Made by a program: the position numbers and the translations under genes. Below the pieces are notes generated by a model. The model saw only the letters and a list, made by a program, of their open reading frames with translations. It ran no database searches and was not told the DNA's origin. DNA of 64,000 nt from Pantoea sp. WMus005 (GTDB lineage: Bacteria; Pseudomonadota; Gammaproteobacteria; Enterobacterales; Enterobacteriaceae): NCBI RefSeq assembly GCF_013415305.1, contig NZ_JACBXU010000001.1, forward strand, positions 1,612,001 to 1,676,000, given 5' to 3'. Shown in pieces: positions 45,361 to 55,173 of the stretch; position 1 is the first letter of the stretch; each line of letters opens with the position of its first letter.

Positions 45361-45986
45361 CCCTCGCCGCCTCTCGGGTCTGGGTTAGATAAAAGCGTGC
45401 GCTGGAACCACGCATTCAGCTCAGCCCGGGTAGCCAGCGGTAGCGCGGCGGCATGATGGCCCGTAATCGCTCCCTGCAGCGCAAGTAATGTCTGAAACCC
45501 CACGTGCTGGTTGATTGCTTTCAGCTTCAGCCAGCACTGTTTAGCCCCCATTTGAAAGAGATGATTGACGCTCATGACGCCAGCCTCGTACAGCATCATC
45601 TCCATTCGTACGCTGAGATTTGGCAGATCTTTCAACCGCGGAGAGGATTGTCTGTCCTGTAACTCCAGTTGCGCCGTTTCTAAAGAGGCGGCTGAGAGCG
45701 CCAGCAGATGATCAGAATCGCACCATAATGCCTCATCGACCCGATAATAGTTGAGGCTCACCAGTTTGCCTCTCTTGCGAAAAATCAGGGGTTGTAGTGG
45801 ACGTTCGGTAATGTATTCCCGCAAAGGTTCACTGGCGCGCAGGTAGAGTTCATCTTTATTTATTAAGGCAAAAACCACACTTTCAACAGCCAGCGCATAT
45901 CCCCCAAACTGGGTGCGGGACTCTATGGTTCCCAACGGGGCCAGGTGCGCTCTTGAGCGCTCTACGACCGGATTCACCTTTTTCAT
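45357..45986 (-). CDS. sxy: Competence regulator Sxy (TfoX)
   Basis: The 209-residue protein has an N-terminal TfoX domain (LAPLGTIESRTQFGGYALAVESVVFALINKDELYLRA) and a C-terminal helix-hairpin-helix domain (RLKDLPNLSVRMEMMLYEAGVMSVNHLFQMGA). With CRP it activates CRP-S promoters of natural competence genes. A GGAGGTGG site precedes the ATG. The gene shares the upstream region 45987-46196 with the divergent sulA gene and overlaps the end of yccS by 4 bp. Confidence 0.94.
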   Translation of the reverse strand: MKKVNPVVERSRAHLAPLGTIESRTQFGGYALAVESVVFALINKDELYLRASEPLREYITERPLQPLIFRKRGKLVSLNYYRVDEALWCDSDHLLALSAASLETAQLELQDRQSSPRLKDLPNLSVRMEMMLYEAGVMSVNHLFQMGAKQCWLKLKAINQHVGFQTLLALQGAITGHHAAALPLATRAELNAWFQRTLLSNPDPRGGEG

Positions 45987-46157
45987 TGCACCACCTCCAT
46001 GTAAGAAATATCTCGTAAATTACCTTGGGTATCAGGTAATTAGAAGATAGAAAAAAGTGTCTGTGGGTTCAATGAATAAATAGTGCTTCCACTAATCTTG
46101 TCGCGTTTTTGCGAGACGTTTTCAGAAATTTGGGTTGATCTTTATCCAGGATGACAG

Positions 46158-46177
46158 TACTGTATATTCATACAGTC
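46158..46177. promoter_or_regulatory. LexA box of sulA
   Basis: TACTGTATATTCATACAGTC matches the LexA consensus TACTGTATATATATACAGTA at 17 of 20 positions, with the invariant CTG and CAG. It lies 20 bp before the sulA start, so SOS control is expected. Confidence 0.93.
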
Positions 46178-46196
46178 CACTGCTGGTGATTAACTT

Positions 46197-46688
46197 ATGC
46201 GAACACAACATCCTAATAATGCACGCTATGCTCATCATTACGCGTCCTCTTCCGTTCCGGCCTCTCAGGGCGGTGGAATTACTGAGTTACGTTACAGCGA
46301 GCAGCCCGGTATGATGCAGATGATGCTGTTGCCGTTATTGCAGCAGCTTAGTCAGCAGTCTCGCTGGCAATTGTGGTTAACCCCAGCGCATAAACTGAAT
46401 CGCGCCTGGCTGCAGGAATCGGGATTACCACTGGATAAAAGTATGCATATCGCCGATTCTGAACGTCTGAACGCTGTTGAAGCGATGGTCAAGGCGTTGC
46501 GTACAGGAAATTACAGTGTGGTTCTGGCGTGGATTCCGTACGAATTAGATGAAGATGAAAGACGTCAACTCGAAAATGCGGCAGCTGAGGGAGAAGCGTT
46601 GGGTTTGATTTTGCGGGCAAGCGGGACATCGGAAGCGCCTCTCAGACCGCAAAGTGCGATAAAAATTCAGTCGGATTTGTTTCATTAA
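46197..46688 (+). CDS. sulA: SOS cell-division inhibitor SulA
   Basis: The 163-residue protein has the SulA core GGITELRYSEQPGMMQMMLLPLLQQLSQQSRWQLWLTP, which binds FtsZ and blocks polymerisation during DNA damage, and the C-terminal tail by which Lon degrades it (ends with IKIQSDLFH). The LexA box at 46158-46177 sits just ahead of it. Its position between sxy and ompA is conserved. Confidence 0.95.
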   Translation: MRTQHPNNARYAHHYASSSVPASQGGGITELRYSEQPGMMQMMLLPLLQQLSQQSRWQLWLTPAHKLNRAWLQESGLPLDKSMHIADSERLNAVEAMVKALRTGNYSVVLAWIPYELDEDERRQLENAAAEGEALGLILRASGTSEAPLRPQSAIKIQSDLFH

Positions 46689-46876
46689 GTAAAAATCAGA
46701 AGTTTCCCAAGCTATTTTTCTTATCTGTTGCCGCTAAACCACTGATTCTGTTAGTTCGAGCTGTGACAATGGTTTAGCAGGTTTTTAGGCCTTATTGCCA
46801 CAACATTACGGCCACTCTAATTGTTAGAAATTATGTATAAATCGCTGTTTCTTTACAGAAGCGCCTCATATCATAC
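46689..46876. other. Spacer between sulA and the ompA promoter
   Basis: No reading frame or strong hairpin stands out here. It is AT-rich and probably holds the upstream control region of ompA (CRP and AT-rich UP-like DNA). Confidence 0.4.
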
Positions 46877-46904
46877 TTGTAAGTTTCCAATCTCGTTGTA
46901 GACT
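46877..46904 (+). promoter_or_regulatory. Promoter of ompA
   Basis: TTGTAA (46877-46882) and TAGACT (46899-46904) with a 16-bp spacer match the known E. coli ompA promoter nearly base for base. Transcription would start near 46911. Confidence 0.85.
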
Positions 46905-46910
46905 TTAGCT

Positions 46911-47038
46911 CGCCAGGGTGCTCAATAACCTCCGTTTTTTGCGGTAGAGTCATAAGCGAGCGTTTTGACCCGGCGAAGGATTTAAACCAAGAGCAACCTT
47001 TTTGCTCATTGCCTATTTGGATGATAACGAGGCGCAAA
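46911..47038 (+). other. ompA 5' untranslated leader
   Basis: The leader is about 128 nt, close to the 133 nt of E. coli. It keeps GCCAGGGTGCTC at the start and GGATGATAACGAGGCGCAAA before the ATG, the latter being the site where the MicA small RNA pairs in E. coli. Hairpins in this leader give the mRNA its long half-life. Confidence 0.8.
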
Positions 47039-48109
47039 ATGAAAAAGACAGCTATCGCAATTGCAGTGGCACTGGCTGGCTTCGCTACCGTAGCGCAGGC
47101 CGCTCCGAAAGATAACACCTGGTATACCGGTGCTAAACTGGGCTGGTCTCAGTATCACGACACTGGTTACTACGGTAACGGTTACGAGAACAATGACGGT
47201 CCAACTCATGAAAGCCAGCTGGGCGCAGGTGCGTTCGTTGGTTATCAGGCAAACCCATACCTGGGCTTCGAGATGGGCTATGACTGGCTGGGCCGCATGC
47301 CTAATAAAGGCAATGTGACTAACGGCGCATTCAAAGCACAGGGCGTTCAGCTGGCTGCTAAACTGAGCTACCCAATCTATGACGACCTGGACGTGTATAC
47401 TCGTCTGGGCGGTATGGTATGGCGTGCAGATGCAACGCAGACTAACCCAACTACTGGCCGCATCAGCGACCACGACACCGGCGTTTCTCCGCTGGCTGCA
47501 GTTGGTGTTGAATATGCGCTGACCAAAAACTGGGCTACCCGTCTGGATTACCAGTGGGTTAACAACATCGGTGATGCACAGACCGTTGGTACTCGTCCAG
47601 ACAACGGCATGCTGAGCGTAGGCGTTTCATACCGCTTCGGTCAGGATGATGTCGCTGCTCCAGCTCCAGCTCCGGCTCCAGCACCAGCGCCAGTTGTTGA
47701 AACCAAGCGTTTCACTCTGAAGTCTGACGTTCTGTTCACCTTTAACAAATCTACCCTGAAGCCAGAAGGCCAGCAGGCTCTGGATCAGCTGTACAGCCAG
47801 CTGAGCTCAATGGATCCTAAAGATGGTTCCGTTGTCGTACTGGGCTTCACCGACCGCATCGGTTCAGAGCAGTACAACCAGAAACTGTCTGAGAAACGTG
47901 CTCAGTCAGTCGTAGATTACCTGGTTTCTAAAGGTATCCCTTCTAACAAGATCTCTGCACGTGGTATGGGTAAATCTAACCCAGTTACCGGCAACACCTG
48001 TGACAGCGTGAAAGGCCGTAACGCCCTGATCGACTGCCTGTCTCCGGACCGTCGCGTAGAAATCGATGTTAAAGGCATCAAAGACGTTGTAACTCAGCCA
48101 CAGGCTTAA
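47039..48109 (+). CDS. ompA: Outer-membrane porin A
   Basis: The 356-residue precursor starts with a signal peptide ([21 protein letters not shown]), followed by an eight-stranded beta-barrel (about 22-195), a flexible Pro-Ala linker ([14 protein letters not shown]) and a peptidoglycan-binding OmpA-like domain ([23 protein letters not shown] to [13 protein letters not shown]) with the conserved Cys pair. It links the outer membrane to the cell wall. Exposed loops differ from those of E. coli as expected for phage receptors. The TTG in the upstream frame is rejected because the leader is untranslated. Confidence 0.98.
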   Translation: MKKTAIAIAVALAGFATVAQAAPKDNTWYTGAKLGWSQYHDTGYYGNGYENNDGPTHESQLGAGAFVGYQANPYLGFEMGYDWLGRMPNKGNVTNGAFKAQGVQLAAKLSYPIYDDLDVYTRLGGMVWRADATQTNPTTGRISDHDTGVSPLAAVGVEYALTKNWATRLDYQWVNNIGDAQTVGTRPDNGMLSVGVSYRFGQDDVAAPAPAPAPAPAPVVETKRFTLKSDVLFTFNKSTLKPEGQQALDQLYSQLSSMDPKDGSVVVLGFTDRIGSEQYNQKLSEKRAQSVVDYLVSKGIPSNKISARGMGKSNPVTGNTCDSVKGRNALIDCLSPDRRVEIDVKGIKDVVTQPQA

Positions 48110-48122
48110 GTTTACACGTGAT

Positions 48123-48151
48123 AAAAAACCCCGCTAAGGCGGGGTTTTTTT
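48123..48151. terminator. Terminator after ompA
   Basis: CCCCGC and GCGGGG form a short, stable stem with loop TAAG, flanked by A6 and T7, so it may serve both ompA and the convergent matP gene. Confidence 0.93.
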
Positions 48152-48201
48152 ATGCCGGTAATAAAACCGGACTTAAGTATGTAGACTATTACTCTGCCTT
48201 T

Positions 48202-48669
48202 TTATTCGCTTTCTGAACCCGACTTACCCAGAATGGCCTGCAAATCCTGCTTCAGACTCGACATCTGCGTGGCATATTTTTCTTTGCGTTCTGCATCTTC
48301 TATCAGCTGAACAATCGTTTCAGAGAGCGTGCAGCCGCGCCGCTGTGCCAAACCTGCCAGTCGCTGCCAGACCAGATATTCCAGGTCGATAGATTTTTTC
48401 CGGGTATGCTGATGTTCAGCATTGAAATGGCGTTTCCGCCGGGCACGGATAGTCTGCTTTAGTCGGTTATCCAGATCAGAATGAATATGCTCTGCAATCC
48501 ATTCATTTACCGTTACCGGATTATTTTCCATCGCCAGCAGCTTATCGACTGCCGCCTGCGCCGCGCTTAATTCAAGGTGACGCGTGATCAGTTCACCTTC
48601 CCGATGTTTTTTCACCAGGTATTTCCACTTCCATCCACATTCAAGATTTTCGAGTTGCTGATATTTCAT
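48202..48669 (-). CDS. matP: Macrodomain Ter protein MatP
   Basis: The 155-residue protein starts at the ATG at 48669 ([30 protein letters not shown]). It has the MatP four-helix bundle and ribbon-helix-helix DNA-binding fold ([36 protein letters not shown]). It binds matS sites and organises the Ter region of the chromosome, and delays its segregation. An upstream extension to 48741 is unlikely. It is convergent with ompA and divergent from ycbZ. Confidence 0.95.
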   Translation of the reverse strand: MKYQQLENLECGWKWKYLVKKHREGELITRHLELSAAQAAVDKLLAMENNPVTVNEWIAEHIHSDLDNRLKQTIRARRKRHFNAEHQHTRKKSIDLEYLVWQRLAGLAQRRGCTLSETIVQLIEDAERKEKYATQMSSLKQDLQAILGKSGSESE

Positions 48670-48799
48670 CGGAATCTCATCGTGATCACGTAACGAACTA
48701 AGAATAACAGCTTTTTTCCCGGATGCAGCAACGAAAAACATGCTGTCATCGTCACATCTCCCACAGGAAGTCGGCAGTGCTTAACAAGGGTGAATCCTG

Positions 48800-48805
48800 T
48801 ATAAT
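48800..48805 (+). promoter_or_regulatory. -10 box of the ycbZ promoter
   Basis: A perfect TATAAT is found at 48800-48805, 35 bp before the proposed TTG start of ycbZ. A -35 box is not clear. It shows that any start upstream of about 48812 cannot be used from this promoter. Confidence 0.6.
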
Positions 48806-48839
48806 CTCGCTTTTCTTAATACAGACAAATGCGATTATT

Positions 48840-50591
48840 TTGACCAGCACCCAACTTACGTGGCAGACCTTACAGCCGGATAGCGCGCAATACCAATCCG
48901 TTTTCTCCCGAATTGCTGATGAAGAAACTGATGCTCTGGCAACGGTACAGCCCCGGTTGCTGAATGCACTGGCGCATTTACACCACCAGACGCAAGGTTT
49001 CCCGTTACTGCTGGTTCGTAGCCAGGAGAATCGCGACTATCTGACATTCATTGCCCAGGCCGCTCAACGGGTCATGACAGACAGTACCACTCTGTTCGGC
49101 GGTGATTACCATATCATGGCTGACAATGTCACGCTGCAGCCCCCCTCCGATCCTCAACGCCCGTTTACCAGTCAGGGCGGTATTCACTTTACTGAATGGA
49201 CTGAGATGGAGCAGTTATTTGGCTGTGTGCGCCAGTATAAGGATCGCATCCATCTCGAGCCGGGCCTGATCCATCGCGCTAATGGCGGCACGCTGATACT
49301 GTCTCTGCGTAGCCTGATGACACAGCCGATTCTCTGGTTACGCCTGAAAAAGTGTATTGAGCAAGGCTATGTTGACTGGACATCTCAGGATGAACGCCGG
49401 CCTCTGCCTGTCTCTATTCCTCCGCTGCCACTCAGCATTAACCTGGTCCTGTGTGGCGACCGGGAAGCGCTGGCAGATTTTCAGGAGTTCGACCCTGAAG
49501 CTCACGAAATGGCCATCTATACTGAATTTGAAGAGAACATTCAGATTCTTGATGAAGATGACATGCTCGCCTGGTGTCGCTGGAATGCTGAACTGGCGCA
49601 ACAGGCAGGTCTGCCTCTCCCGGAAGAGGACTTCTGGCCGGAGCTGATTAAAGAAGGTGTCCGCTACAGCGGCGATCAGGATACCCTGCCACTCTGTCCT
49701 CGCTGGCTGCAGCGTCAGATGCGCGAATCAGCTCTGATGGGCGATGAACTAAATGCTGAAGCGCTACGTGATGCACTGGAAGCCCGACTGTGGCGCGAGA
49801 ATTATCTCAATGAGCGGATGCGTGACGAGATTCTGCTGCGACAGATTCTGATTGAAACCGAAGGTGAAGTGGTTGGTCAGATTAATGGTCTCTCGGTGGT
49901 GGAATACCCTGGCCATCCCCGCGTCTGGGGTGATCCTTCGCGCATTAGCTGCGTGGTCCATCCCGGCGATGGTGAGTTCATGGACATTGAGCGTAAAGCA
50001 GAGCTGGGCGGTAATATCCATGCCAAAGGCATGATGATTATGCAGGCTTACCTGACTGCCGAGCTGGAACTTGATCAGCAACTGCCCTTCTCGGCCTCAA
50101 TGGTGTTTGAGCAATCATATTCCGAGGTTGATGGTGACAGCGCTTCACTGGCTGAACTTTGTGCCTTAATCAGCGCACTGGCTAATCAGCCTATCAATCA
50201 GCAGATTGCGGTGACCGGCTCGGTCGATCAGTTCGGCAACGTACAACCGGTAGGCGGACTGAATGAGAAGATCGAAGGATTCTTTGATATCTGTCATCAG
50301 CGTGAATTGACAGGCCAGCAGGGTGTGATTATTCCTGCCTGTAATGTGCGTCATCTCAGTCTGAACCAGGCTGTTGTCACTGCGGTTGAGCAAGGTCGCT
50401 TCCACATCTGGGCCATTGATCAGGCCGAGGAAGCGCTGCCGCTGCTGACTGGAAAAATCTGGAGTACCGAGGATGGTCTGGGCGATTGCCTGCTGAATAT
50501 CATCCAGGAACGCATTAGCCTGTTCAACCAGCCGGACGGTCCGCAACGTCCCTGGGCGCTGCGCTGGCTTAACTGGTTCAACCACCGTTAA
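48840..50591 (+). CDS. ycbZ: Lon-like AAA-less protease YcbZ (LonH)
   Basis: The product is 583 residues from a TTG at 48840, where alignment with E. coli YcbZ (586 residues, MTITKLAW) fits LTSTQLTW; the in-frame ATG at 48723 lies upstream of a TATAAT box and is rejected. The C-terminal Lon-type proteolytic domain has the Ser of the dyad in VDGDSASLAELCALISAL and the Lys in PVGGLNEKIEGFFDIC. The N-terminal half is an AAA-like domain with degenerate Walker motifs. The physiological role is not firmly known. It precedes fabA by 68 bp. Confidence 0.9.
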   Translation: MTSTQLTWQTLQPDSAQYQSVFSRIADEETDALATVQPRLLNALAHLHHQTQGFPLLLVRSQENRDYLTFIAQAAQRVMTDSTTLFGGDYHIMADNVTLQPPSDPQRPFTSQGGIHFTEWTEMEQLFGCVRQYKDRIHLEPGLIHRANGGTLILSLRSLMTQPILWLRLKKCIEQGYVDWTSQDERRPLPVSIPPLPLSINLVLCGDREALADFQEFDPEAHEMAIYTEFEENIQILDEDDMLAWCRWNAELAQQAGLPLPEEDFWPELIKEGVRYSGDQDTLPLCPRWLQRQMRESALMGDELNAEALRDALEARLWRENYLNERMRDEILLRQILIETEGEVVGQINGLSVVEYPGHPRVWGDPSRISCVVHPGDGEFMDIERKAELGGNIHAKGMMIMQAYLTAELELDQQLPFSASMVFEQSYSEVDGDSASLAELCALISALANQPINQQIAVTGSVDQFGNVQPVGGLNEKIEGFFDICHQRELTGQQGVIIPACNVRHLSLNQAVVTAVEQGRFHIWAIDQAEEALPLLTGKIWSTEDGLGDCLLNIIQERISLFNQPDGPQRPWALRWLNWFNHR

Positions 50592-50603
50592 TCCGATTTG
50601 CTC

Positions 50604-50621
50604 AGCGTACAACTGTTCGCT
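50604..50621. promoter_or_regulatory. FabR operator of fabA
   Basis: AGCGTACAACTGTTCGCT matches the FabR consensus AGCGTACA-N2-TGTTCGCT exactly. It lies 39 bp before the fabA start, so repression by FabR under excess unsaturated acyl chains is expected. Confidence 0.85.
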
Positions 50622-50659
50622 AATATTCGTGATTCACTAAAACAAGGCTTATTGAAAAC

Positions 50660-51178
50660 ATGGTAGATAAACGCGAATCCTATACCAAAGAAGATCTGAT
50701 TCTGTCAGGTCGTGGTGAACTGTTTGGCGAAAATGGTCCGCCGCTTCCATCTGGCAACATGCTGATGATGGACCGCGTGGTCAAAATGACCGAAGACGGC
50801 GGCAAATATGACAAAGGCTTTGTTGAAGCGGAGCTGGATATCAATCCCGATCTCTGGTTCTTCGGTTGCCACTTTATTGGCGATCCAGTGATGCCTGGCT
50901 GTCTGGGCCTGGATGCCATGTGGCAGCTCGTCGGTTTCTATCTGGGCTGGCTGGGCGGCGAAGGTAAAGGCCGTGCGCTGGGCGTGGGTGAAGTGAAATT
51001 CACCGGTCAGGTCCTGCCAGAAGCGAAGAAAGTCACTTACCGCATTCACTTCAAACGCGTGATCAACCGTAAGCTGGTGATGGGCGTAGCAGATGGTGAA
51101 GTGCTGGTTGACGGTAATCTGATCTATACCGCCAGCGATTTGAAAGTCGGTCTGTTTAAAGATACTGCCGTTTTCTAA
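50660..51178 (+). CDS. fabA: 3-hydroxydecanoyl-ACP dehydratase/isomerase
   Basis: The 172-residue hot-dog-fold enzyme dehydrates 3-hydroxydecanoyl-ACP and isomerises the product to the cis-3 form, so it commits chains to unsaturated fatty acids. Catalytic His71 ([16 protein letters not shown]) and Asp85 ([12 protein letters not shown]) are in place. It is 1 residue off the E. coli length. The operator at 50604-50621 is just upstream, and a shared terminator follows. Confidence 0.98.
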   Translation: MVDKRESYTKEDLILSGRGELFGENGPPLPSGNMLMMDRVVKMTEDGGKYDKGFVEAELDINPDLWFFGCHFIGDPVMPGCLGLDAMWQLVGFYLGWLGGEGKGRALGVGEVKFTGQVLPEAKKVTYRIHFKRVINRKLVMGVADGEVLVDGNLIYTASDLKVGLFKDTAVF

Positions 51179-51200
51179 GCGTTTCCCCCCGGAAACAAAA

Positions 51201-51222
51201 ACCTCCGCGCATGGCGGAGGTT
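51201..51222. terminator. Terminator between fabA and rmf
   Basis: ACCTCCGC and GCGGAGGT form an 8-bp stem with loop GCATG-like. A5 precedes it on the left, so it can serve rmf on the minus strand; the plus-strand T tract (TTATATTCCCTTTT) is interrupted. Confidence 0.75.
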
Positions 51223-51247
51223 ATATTCCCTTTTGAGTGACATCCGG

Positions 51248-51415
51248 CTATGCAGCTACCGACCTGTCCTCCATGGCTTGTCGCCAACCTCCCAACCAGT
51301 GAGACTTAGCGTCAATCAACTGATACGGACACATCTCTTTTGAGCGTCCAGTAATACCTGCCTGATAACCACGTGAATGGGCGCGTTCGAGGCGGTCTCG
51401 TTTCTGTCTCTTCAT
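51248..51415 (-). CDS. rmf: Ribosome modulation factor
   Basis: The 55-residue protein was found by reading the minus strand between fabA and pqiC. It starts MKRQKRDRLERAHSRGYQAG and contains GRSKEMCPY and SHWLGGWRQAMEDR, nearly identical to E. coli RMF. It dimerises 70S ribosomes into inactive 100S particles in stationary phase. The size equals that of the E. coli protein. A GGAGT site lies before the ATG. Confidence 0.95.
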   Translation of the reverse strand: MKRQKRDRLERAHSRGYQAGITGRSKEMCPYQLIDAKSHWLGGWRQAMEDRSVAA

Positions 51416-51625
51416 ACTCCGTGTCCCTCATGTAAGGTCTGTGGAATCTGGTGGAAAGAAAAGTGGTGAATTAATGTTCAACCACCCTTATGTTCTACCT
51501 CCTGCTTACCCAAAGATCAATGCCCAATCTTCATGCCAGTGTCATAAATGTGACCTTAATCGGTAAAAAACACGACGTTTTGTGATGCATGCAACAACAC
51601 TATCTTTCTGATTAAGCTAATAAAA

Positions 51626-51672
51626 AAGCCCCTGACCCATGTCGGAAAAACACAACATTCAGTCAGGGGCTT
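51626..51672 (-). terminator. Terminator of the uup-pqiABC operon
   Basis: AAGCCCCTGAC and GTCAGGGGCTT pair in an 11-bp stem with a 25-base loop, and on the minus strand it is followed by TTTTTT. It lies about 20 bp after the pqiC stop. Confidence 0.8.
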
Positions 51673-51694
51673 AGCTTATTTATTCACATCAATC

Positions 51695-52264
51695 TTAATT
51701 TAACGCAACCACACTATTGGCAATCTTCTGCGCTGTCTGCTGCCAGCCCGCCGACAGCGTTCTGACCATCGCATCGTAGCCATCTTCGGTCTGCGGCAGT
51801 ACCAGGTTAAACGCCTGTTTGGTCAGCCGGCCCTGATGTTCCAGTGTCCATTCACCACTAACGACCGCTTTGCCATCATAGCGTCCCTGGAAGCCTGTGA
51901 CGGTCACGTTCAGCGTGTCATGCTGCGCGCCTAAAGGCGATCCTGCCACCAGCCGACCTGGCAGCGCCTTGCTCAGATTGGTAATCAGCGTCTGCTGCAG
52001 CTGCTGGTCCAGCGGGCTGGCCCAGAGATTATTCGCGGCGATGACATATTTGACATCGCTGGTCTGGTAAACCAGCCCATTGCCTGCCAGATAGTCCGGA
52101 ACCGTCACCTGCTGCACCCACAACATCGGTTGCGCTTCATTCAGCTGGCCGCTGCTGACCTGCATGGAAGCCGCCCCTGAGGGCAGCTGATACCAGGTAT
52201 TGTCAACGCTGCTGCTGCACGCACTCAAGACCAGCGCGGCACTAAGTATCAATCCTTTTTTCAC
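51695..52264 (-). CDS. pqiC: Outer-membrane lipoprotein PqiC
   Basis: The 189-residue protein has a lipoprotein signal (MKKGLILSAALVLSACSSS) and an ABC-type transport auxiliary domain (DUF330), seen in WYQLPSGAASMQVSSGQLNEAQPMLWVQQVTVPDYLAGNGLVYQ. It is the outer-membrane partner of the PqiAB phospholipid-transport bridge. It overlaps the end of pqiB by 4 bp and ends the operon. Confidence 0.94.
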   Translation of the reverse strand: MKKGLILSAALVLSACSSSVDNTWYQLPSGAASMQVSSGQLNEAQPMLWVQQVTVPDYLAGNGLVYQTSDVKYVIAANNLWASPLDQQLQQTLITNLSKALPGRLVAGSPLGAQHDTLNVTVTGFQGRYDGKAVVSGEWTLEHQGRLTKQAFNLVLPQTEDGYDAMVRTLSAGWQQTAQKIANSVVALN

Positions 52265-53904
52265 TGTTTCGCCCTCTTCGGCTGGGGATCCTGTCCCGGT
52301 TTCACCTCAAATACCAGCGCATTACTTTTGTTGTTCAGCGTTCTCAGCACCGGCTGGAGTTCACGCAGCACCTGATCCAGTCGCTGCATATCACCTACCA
52401 CTTTGGTGTAGGCTGGCGAACCTGGCTGCAGGCCTTTCATACTGCGATTCAGCTCGCGCAATGTCTGCTGCAAGTCGTCCGGCAGAGTTTTCATAGCCGG
52501 ACTGCCGGTGACTTTATTGATGTTGTCGATAGTGCGCTGCAGATCACGCATCGTTTTCTGGCTCTCTTTCAGCGTACCTGTCGCTTCATTGACCATACCA
52601 TTCAATGGCAGACTGTTGATCTTATCCAGCGCCGCCATCAGCTTCTGCTGAATCTGACTCAGGCCACCGCTGACCGTTGGGATAACTTCATAGCCAGCGA
52701 CTTTCTGCGGGCCTTTGTATGTCGGCGCATTGTCATAGAAGTCGAGATCGACATAGAGCGCCCCCGACAACAGGCTACCGGTTTTCAGCGTTGCACGCAG
52801 GCCACGCTTTTTACCATCCTGAAGATGCTGCTCAAGGTCGAATTTCTCACCCAGTCGGCTGGTAAAGCGATCCGGCTCAATGCGAATCAGCACCGGCACG
52901 CGGTAATCATTATTCAGTGCCTGAACCAGACCGGCTTTCATCAATGGTGCTTCTGATACGGTTCCCAGACGAATGCCACGGAACTCAACCGGCGCGCCCG
53001 CCTGCAGACCACGAATCGAGTCTGAGAAGAACATCAGGTAATCGATATGGTTGGTATAGAGTGAATCCTGAATACTGCGCTGATCGTCAAACAGATGATA
53101 ATCAGACTTGTTCTGCGCAGGCTGACCCAGATCCCAGCCATCGGGTACGTCAAAACTGACGCCGCCACTGAACAGCGTGGTCAGCGAACCCATCTCCACC
53201 CGCATGCCAGAGGCGGACATATCCACAGCGATACCGCTGTCCTTCCAGAAGCGCACGTTAGTGGTCACCAGGCGATCGTAAGGCGCAGCGACAAATAGCT
53301 GATAGGTCATCATACGTTTGTCAGTATCAAACACACTGGTCTCGACTGTACCGACGCGATAGCCACGGAACAGCACCGGATCACCTGGATTAAGCTGACC
53401 CGCTTTCTTGCTGTCCAGCACGATGCGAATACCTTTGGCATCGGGCGGCGCTAATGGCGGAGCATCCAGCAGCTGAAACTGCTCGGGTGGCTGTTTTTTA
53501 GTGCCAGGCTGCAATTCGATATAGGCACCTGACAACAGCGTCCCAAGACCACTGACCCCTTCACGACCAATCTGCGGTTTCACAACCCAGAAAACGCTGT
53601 CGCTGTGCAGCAGTTTTTCCATGCCTGAATTGAGGCGCGCTTTGATTTCCACATGGTGAAGATCGTCGCTTAATACCGCGCTTTCCACCACACCGACATC
53701 CACACTGCGGCTTTTAATTGTGGTTTTACCCGCAACAATGCCTTCGGCGTTTTCGGTGATGAGGGTAACTTCCGGCCCCTGATGGCTGAAGTGATAGAAG
53801 AGGATCCATCCGCCAATTAACAGCGTAACGATGGGGACAATCCAGACCGGCGACCAGCGCTTAATCTGTTCCACCTTTGCATGGCCGTGGTTAGTTTCCG
53901 TCAA
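52261..53904 (-). CDS. pqiB: MCE-domain tunnel protein PqiB
   Basis: The 547-residue protein has one N-terminal transmembrane helix (WIVPIVTLLIGGWILFYHF) and three MCE domains in series (about 45-145, 160-260 and 285-400), then a long C-terminal coiled coil (about 425-540) that forms the needle through the periplasm. In E. coli it makes a hexameric conduit for lipids between membranes. It overlaps pqiA by 14 bp and pqiC by 4 bp, so the operon is tightly coupled. Confidence 0.96.
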   Translation of the reverse strand: MTETNHGHAKVEQIKRWSPVWIVPIVTLLIGGWILFYHFSHQGPEVTLITENAEGIVAGKTTIKSRSVDVGVVESAVLSDDLHHVEIKARLNSGMEKLLHSDSVFWVVKPQIGREGVSGLGTLLSGAYIELQPGTKKQPPEQFQLLDAPPLAPPDAKGIRIVLDSKKAGQLNPGDPVLFRGYRVGTVETSVFDTDKRMMTYQLFVAAPYDRLVTTNVRFWKDSGIAVDMSASGMRVEMGSLTTLFSGGVSFDVPDGWDLGQPAQNKSDYHLFDDQRSIQDSLYTNHIDYLMFFSDSIRGLQAGAPVEFRGIRLGTVSEAPLMKAGLVQALNNDYRVPVLIRIEPDRFTSRLGEKFDLEQHLQDGKKRGLRATLKTGSLLSGALYVDLDFYDNAPTYKGPQKVAGYEVIPTVSGGLSQIQQKLMAALDKINSLPLNGMVNEATGTLKESQKTMRDLQRTIDNINKVTGSPAMKTLPDDLQQTLRELNRSMKGLQPGSPAYTKVVGDMQRLDQVLRELQPVLRTLNNKSNALVFEVKPGQDPQPKRAKQ

Positions 53905-55159
53905 GGCGCGACTCCTTCATATTGTTTTCGCGTACACGATCCCAGGTTAATCGCGGGTCGAAGGCCATGGCAGCGATCATGGTGATAATCACCACCATCG
54001 CAAACAGTACTGCCCCCCACGCGGGATAAACATTCATCAATTGCCCCATGCGCACCAGCGCAGAGAGCACGGCAATCACAAACACATCGATCATTGACCA
54101 GCGGCCAACAAATTCGACCACTTCATAAAGTTTGTGCATCCTGTGGCTGTCACGCTTTCCGCGTCCACTGGCATCCCAGCAGAGCCAGCCAATCGCCAGC
54201 ATTTTCAATGTCGGCACCATTATGCTGGCGATAAAAATCACCAGTGCCACCGGATAAGAACCATCCGCCCACAGTACAATCACCCCCGCCATAATATTGG
54301 AGGGATAAGCTGTACCGAGGGTTTCTGTTACCATGATCGGCAACAGGTTGGCCGGGATATAAAGCAGTATTGAGGTGAACAACAGCGCCAGCGTCCACTG
54401 CAGGCTGTGCTTACGCCGTGCCTGCGCCGTGACGCCGCAGCGCGGACAGGTATGCTCAGCTTCAGGAAGAATAGCGGTACAGCAGGGACAGGATCGCAGG
54501 CCCTGCTCTAAACCACTGATACCCACTTCGGGCGGATGGGGCATCGCGGGTCGGGGTGACAAACTGTCCCACAAGCTACGCCGGTCAACGCACTGAAAGG
54601 CCCGCAACTGCAGCAGGCAGAACAGCACCCACGGCCAGAAGCTGGTCTCAAGGCCGATCTCGCCATAGGCCATCAGCTTGACGAAGCTGACCAGCACGCC
54701 AGCCATAAAAATTTCTGCCATGCCCCAGTTACGCAGCTGAAACAGGATGCGTGCAAGAACGACTTTGAGGAGGGTGGGTAAAGGAACCGGATTGACCAGC
54801 AGGATAATGGTAATCATGCAGAAGGCTGGCACCGCCTGCACAAACAGCAGGAACAGCGTCGCCAGACTGCTGTAATCTTCTGTCACCATGACCTGAGGGA
54901 TCTGCGCCAGCGTAATCTGGCTTGTCAGCCCCGCAACCTTCATTGAGACAAAAGGAAACAGATTCGCCAGCAGCAGCATAAACAGTGCTGCCAGCGCATA
55001 GCCGGTCGGCCGTTTACGCGGTTCGTGCCAGTTGGCCGTCAGGGAGGTGTGGCAGCGCGGGCATGACGCACGGCTGCCCACAGGAATGTCCGGCAGCTTA
55101 ATCATTAAATCGCATTGTGGACAAAGCATCCACGCGTTACTTTTCACTGCTGAACACAT
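53891..55159 (-). CDS. pqiA: Inner-membrane protein PqiA
   Basis: The 422-residue protein has two repeats, each with a zinc-ribbon-like Cys cluster (LCPQCDLMIKLPDIPVGSRASCPRC and SCPCCTAILPEAEHTCPRCG) followed by four transmembrane helices. It works with PqiB in lipid transport and is induced by paraquat through SoxS in E. coli. It lies 14 bp after the uup stop, so it is part of the uup-pqiABC operon and no separate promoter is obvious. Confidence 0.96.
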   Translation of the reverse strand: MCSAVKSNAWMLCPQCDLMIKLPDIPVGSRASCPRCHTSLTANWHEPRKRPTGYALAALFMLLLANLFPFVSMKVAGLTSQITLAQIPQVMVTEDYSSLATLFLLFVQAVPAFCMITIILLVNPVPLPTLLKVVLARILFQLRNWGMAEIFMAGVLVSFVKLMAYGEIGLETSFWPWVLFCLLQLRAFQCVDRRSLWDSLSPRPAMPHPPEVGISGLEQGLRSCPCCTAILPEAEHTCPRCGVTAQARRKHSLQWTLALLFTSILLYIPANLLPIMVTETLGTAYPSNIMAGVIVLWADGSYPVALVIFIASIMVPTLKMLAIGWLCWDASGRGKRDSHRMHKLYEVVEFVGRWSMIDVFVIAVLSALVRMGQLMNVYPAWGAVLFAMVVIITMIAAMAFDPRLTWDRVRENNMKESRLDGN

Positions 55160-55173
55160 CCGTTAGCCCTGCC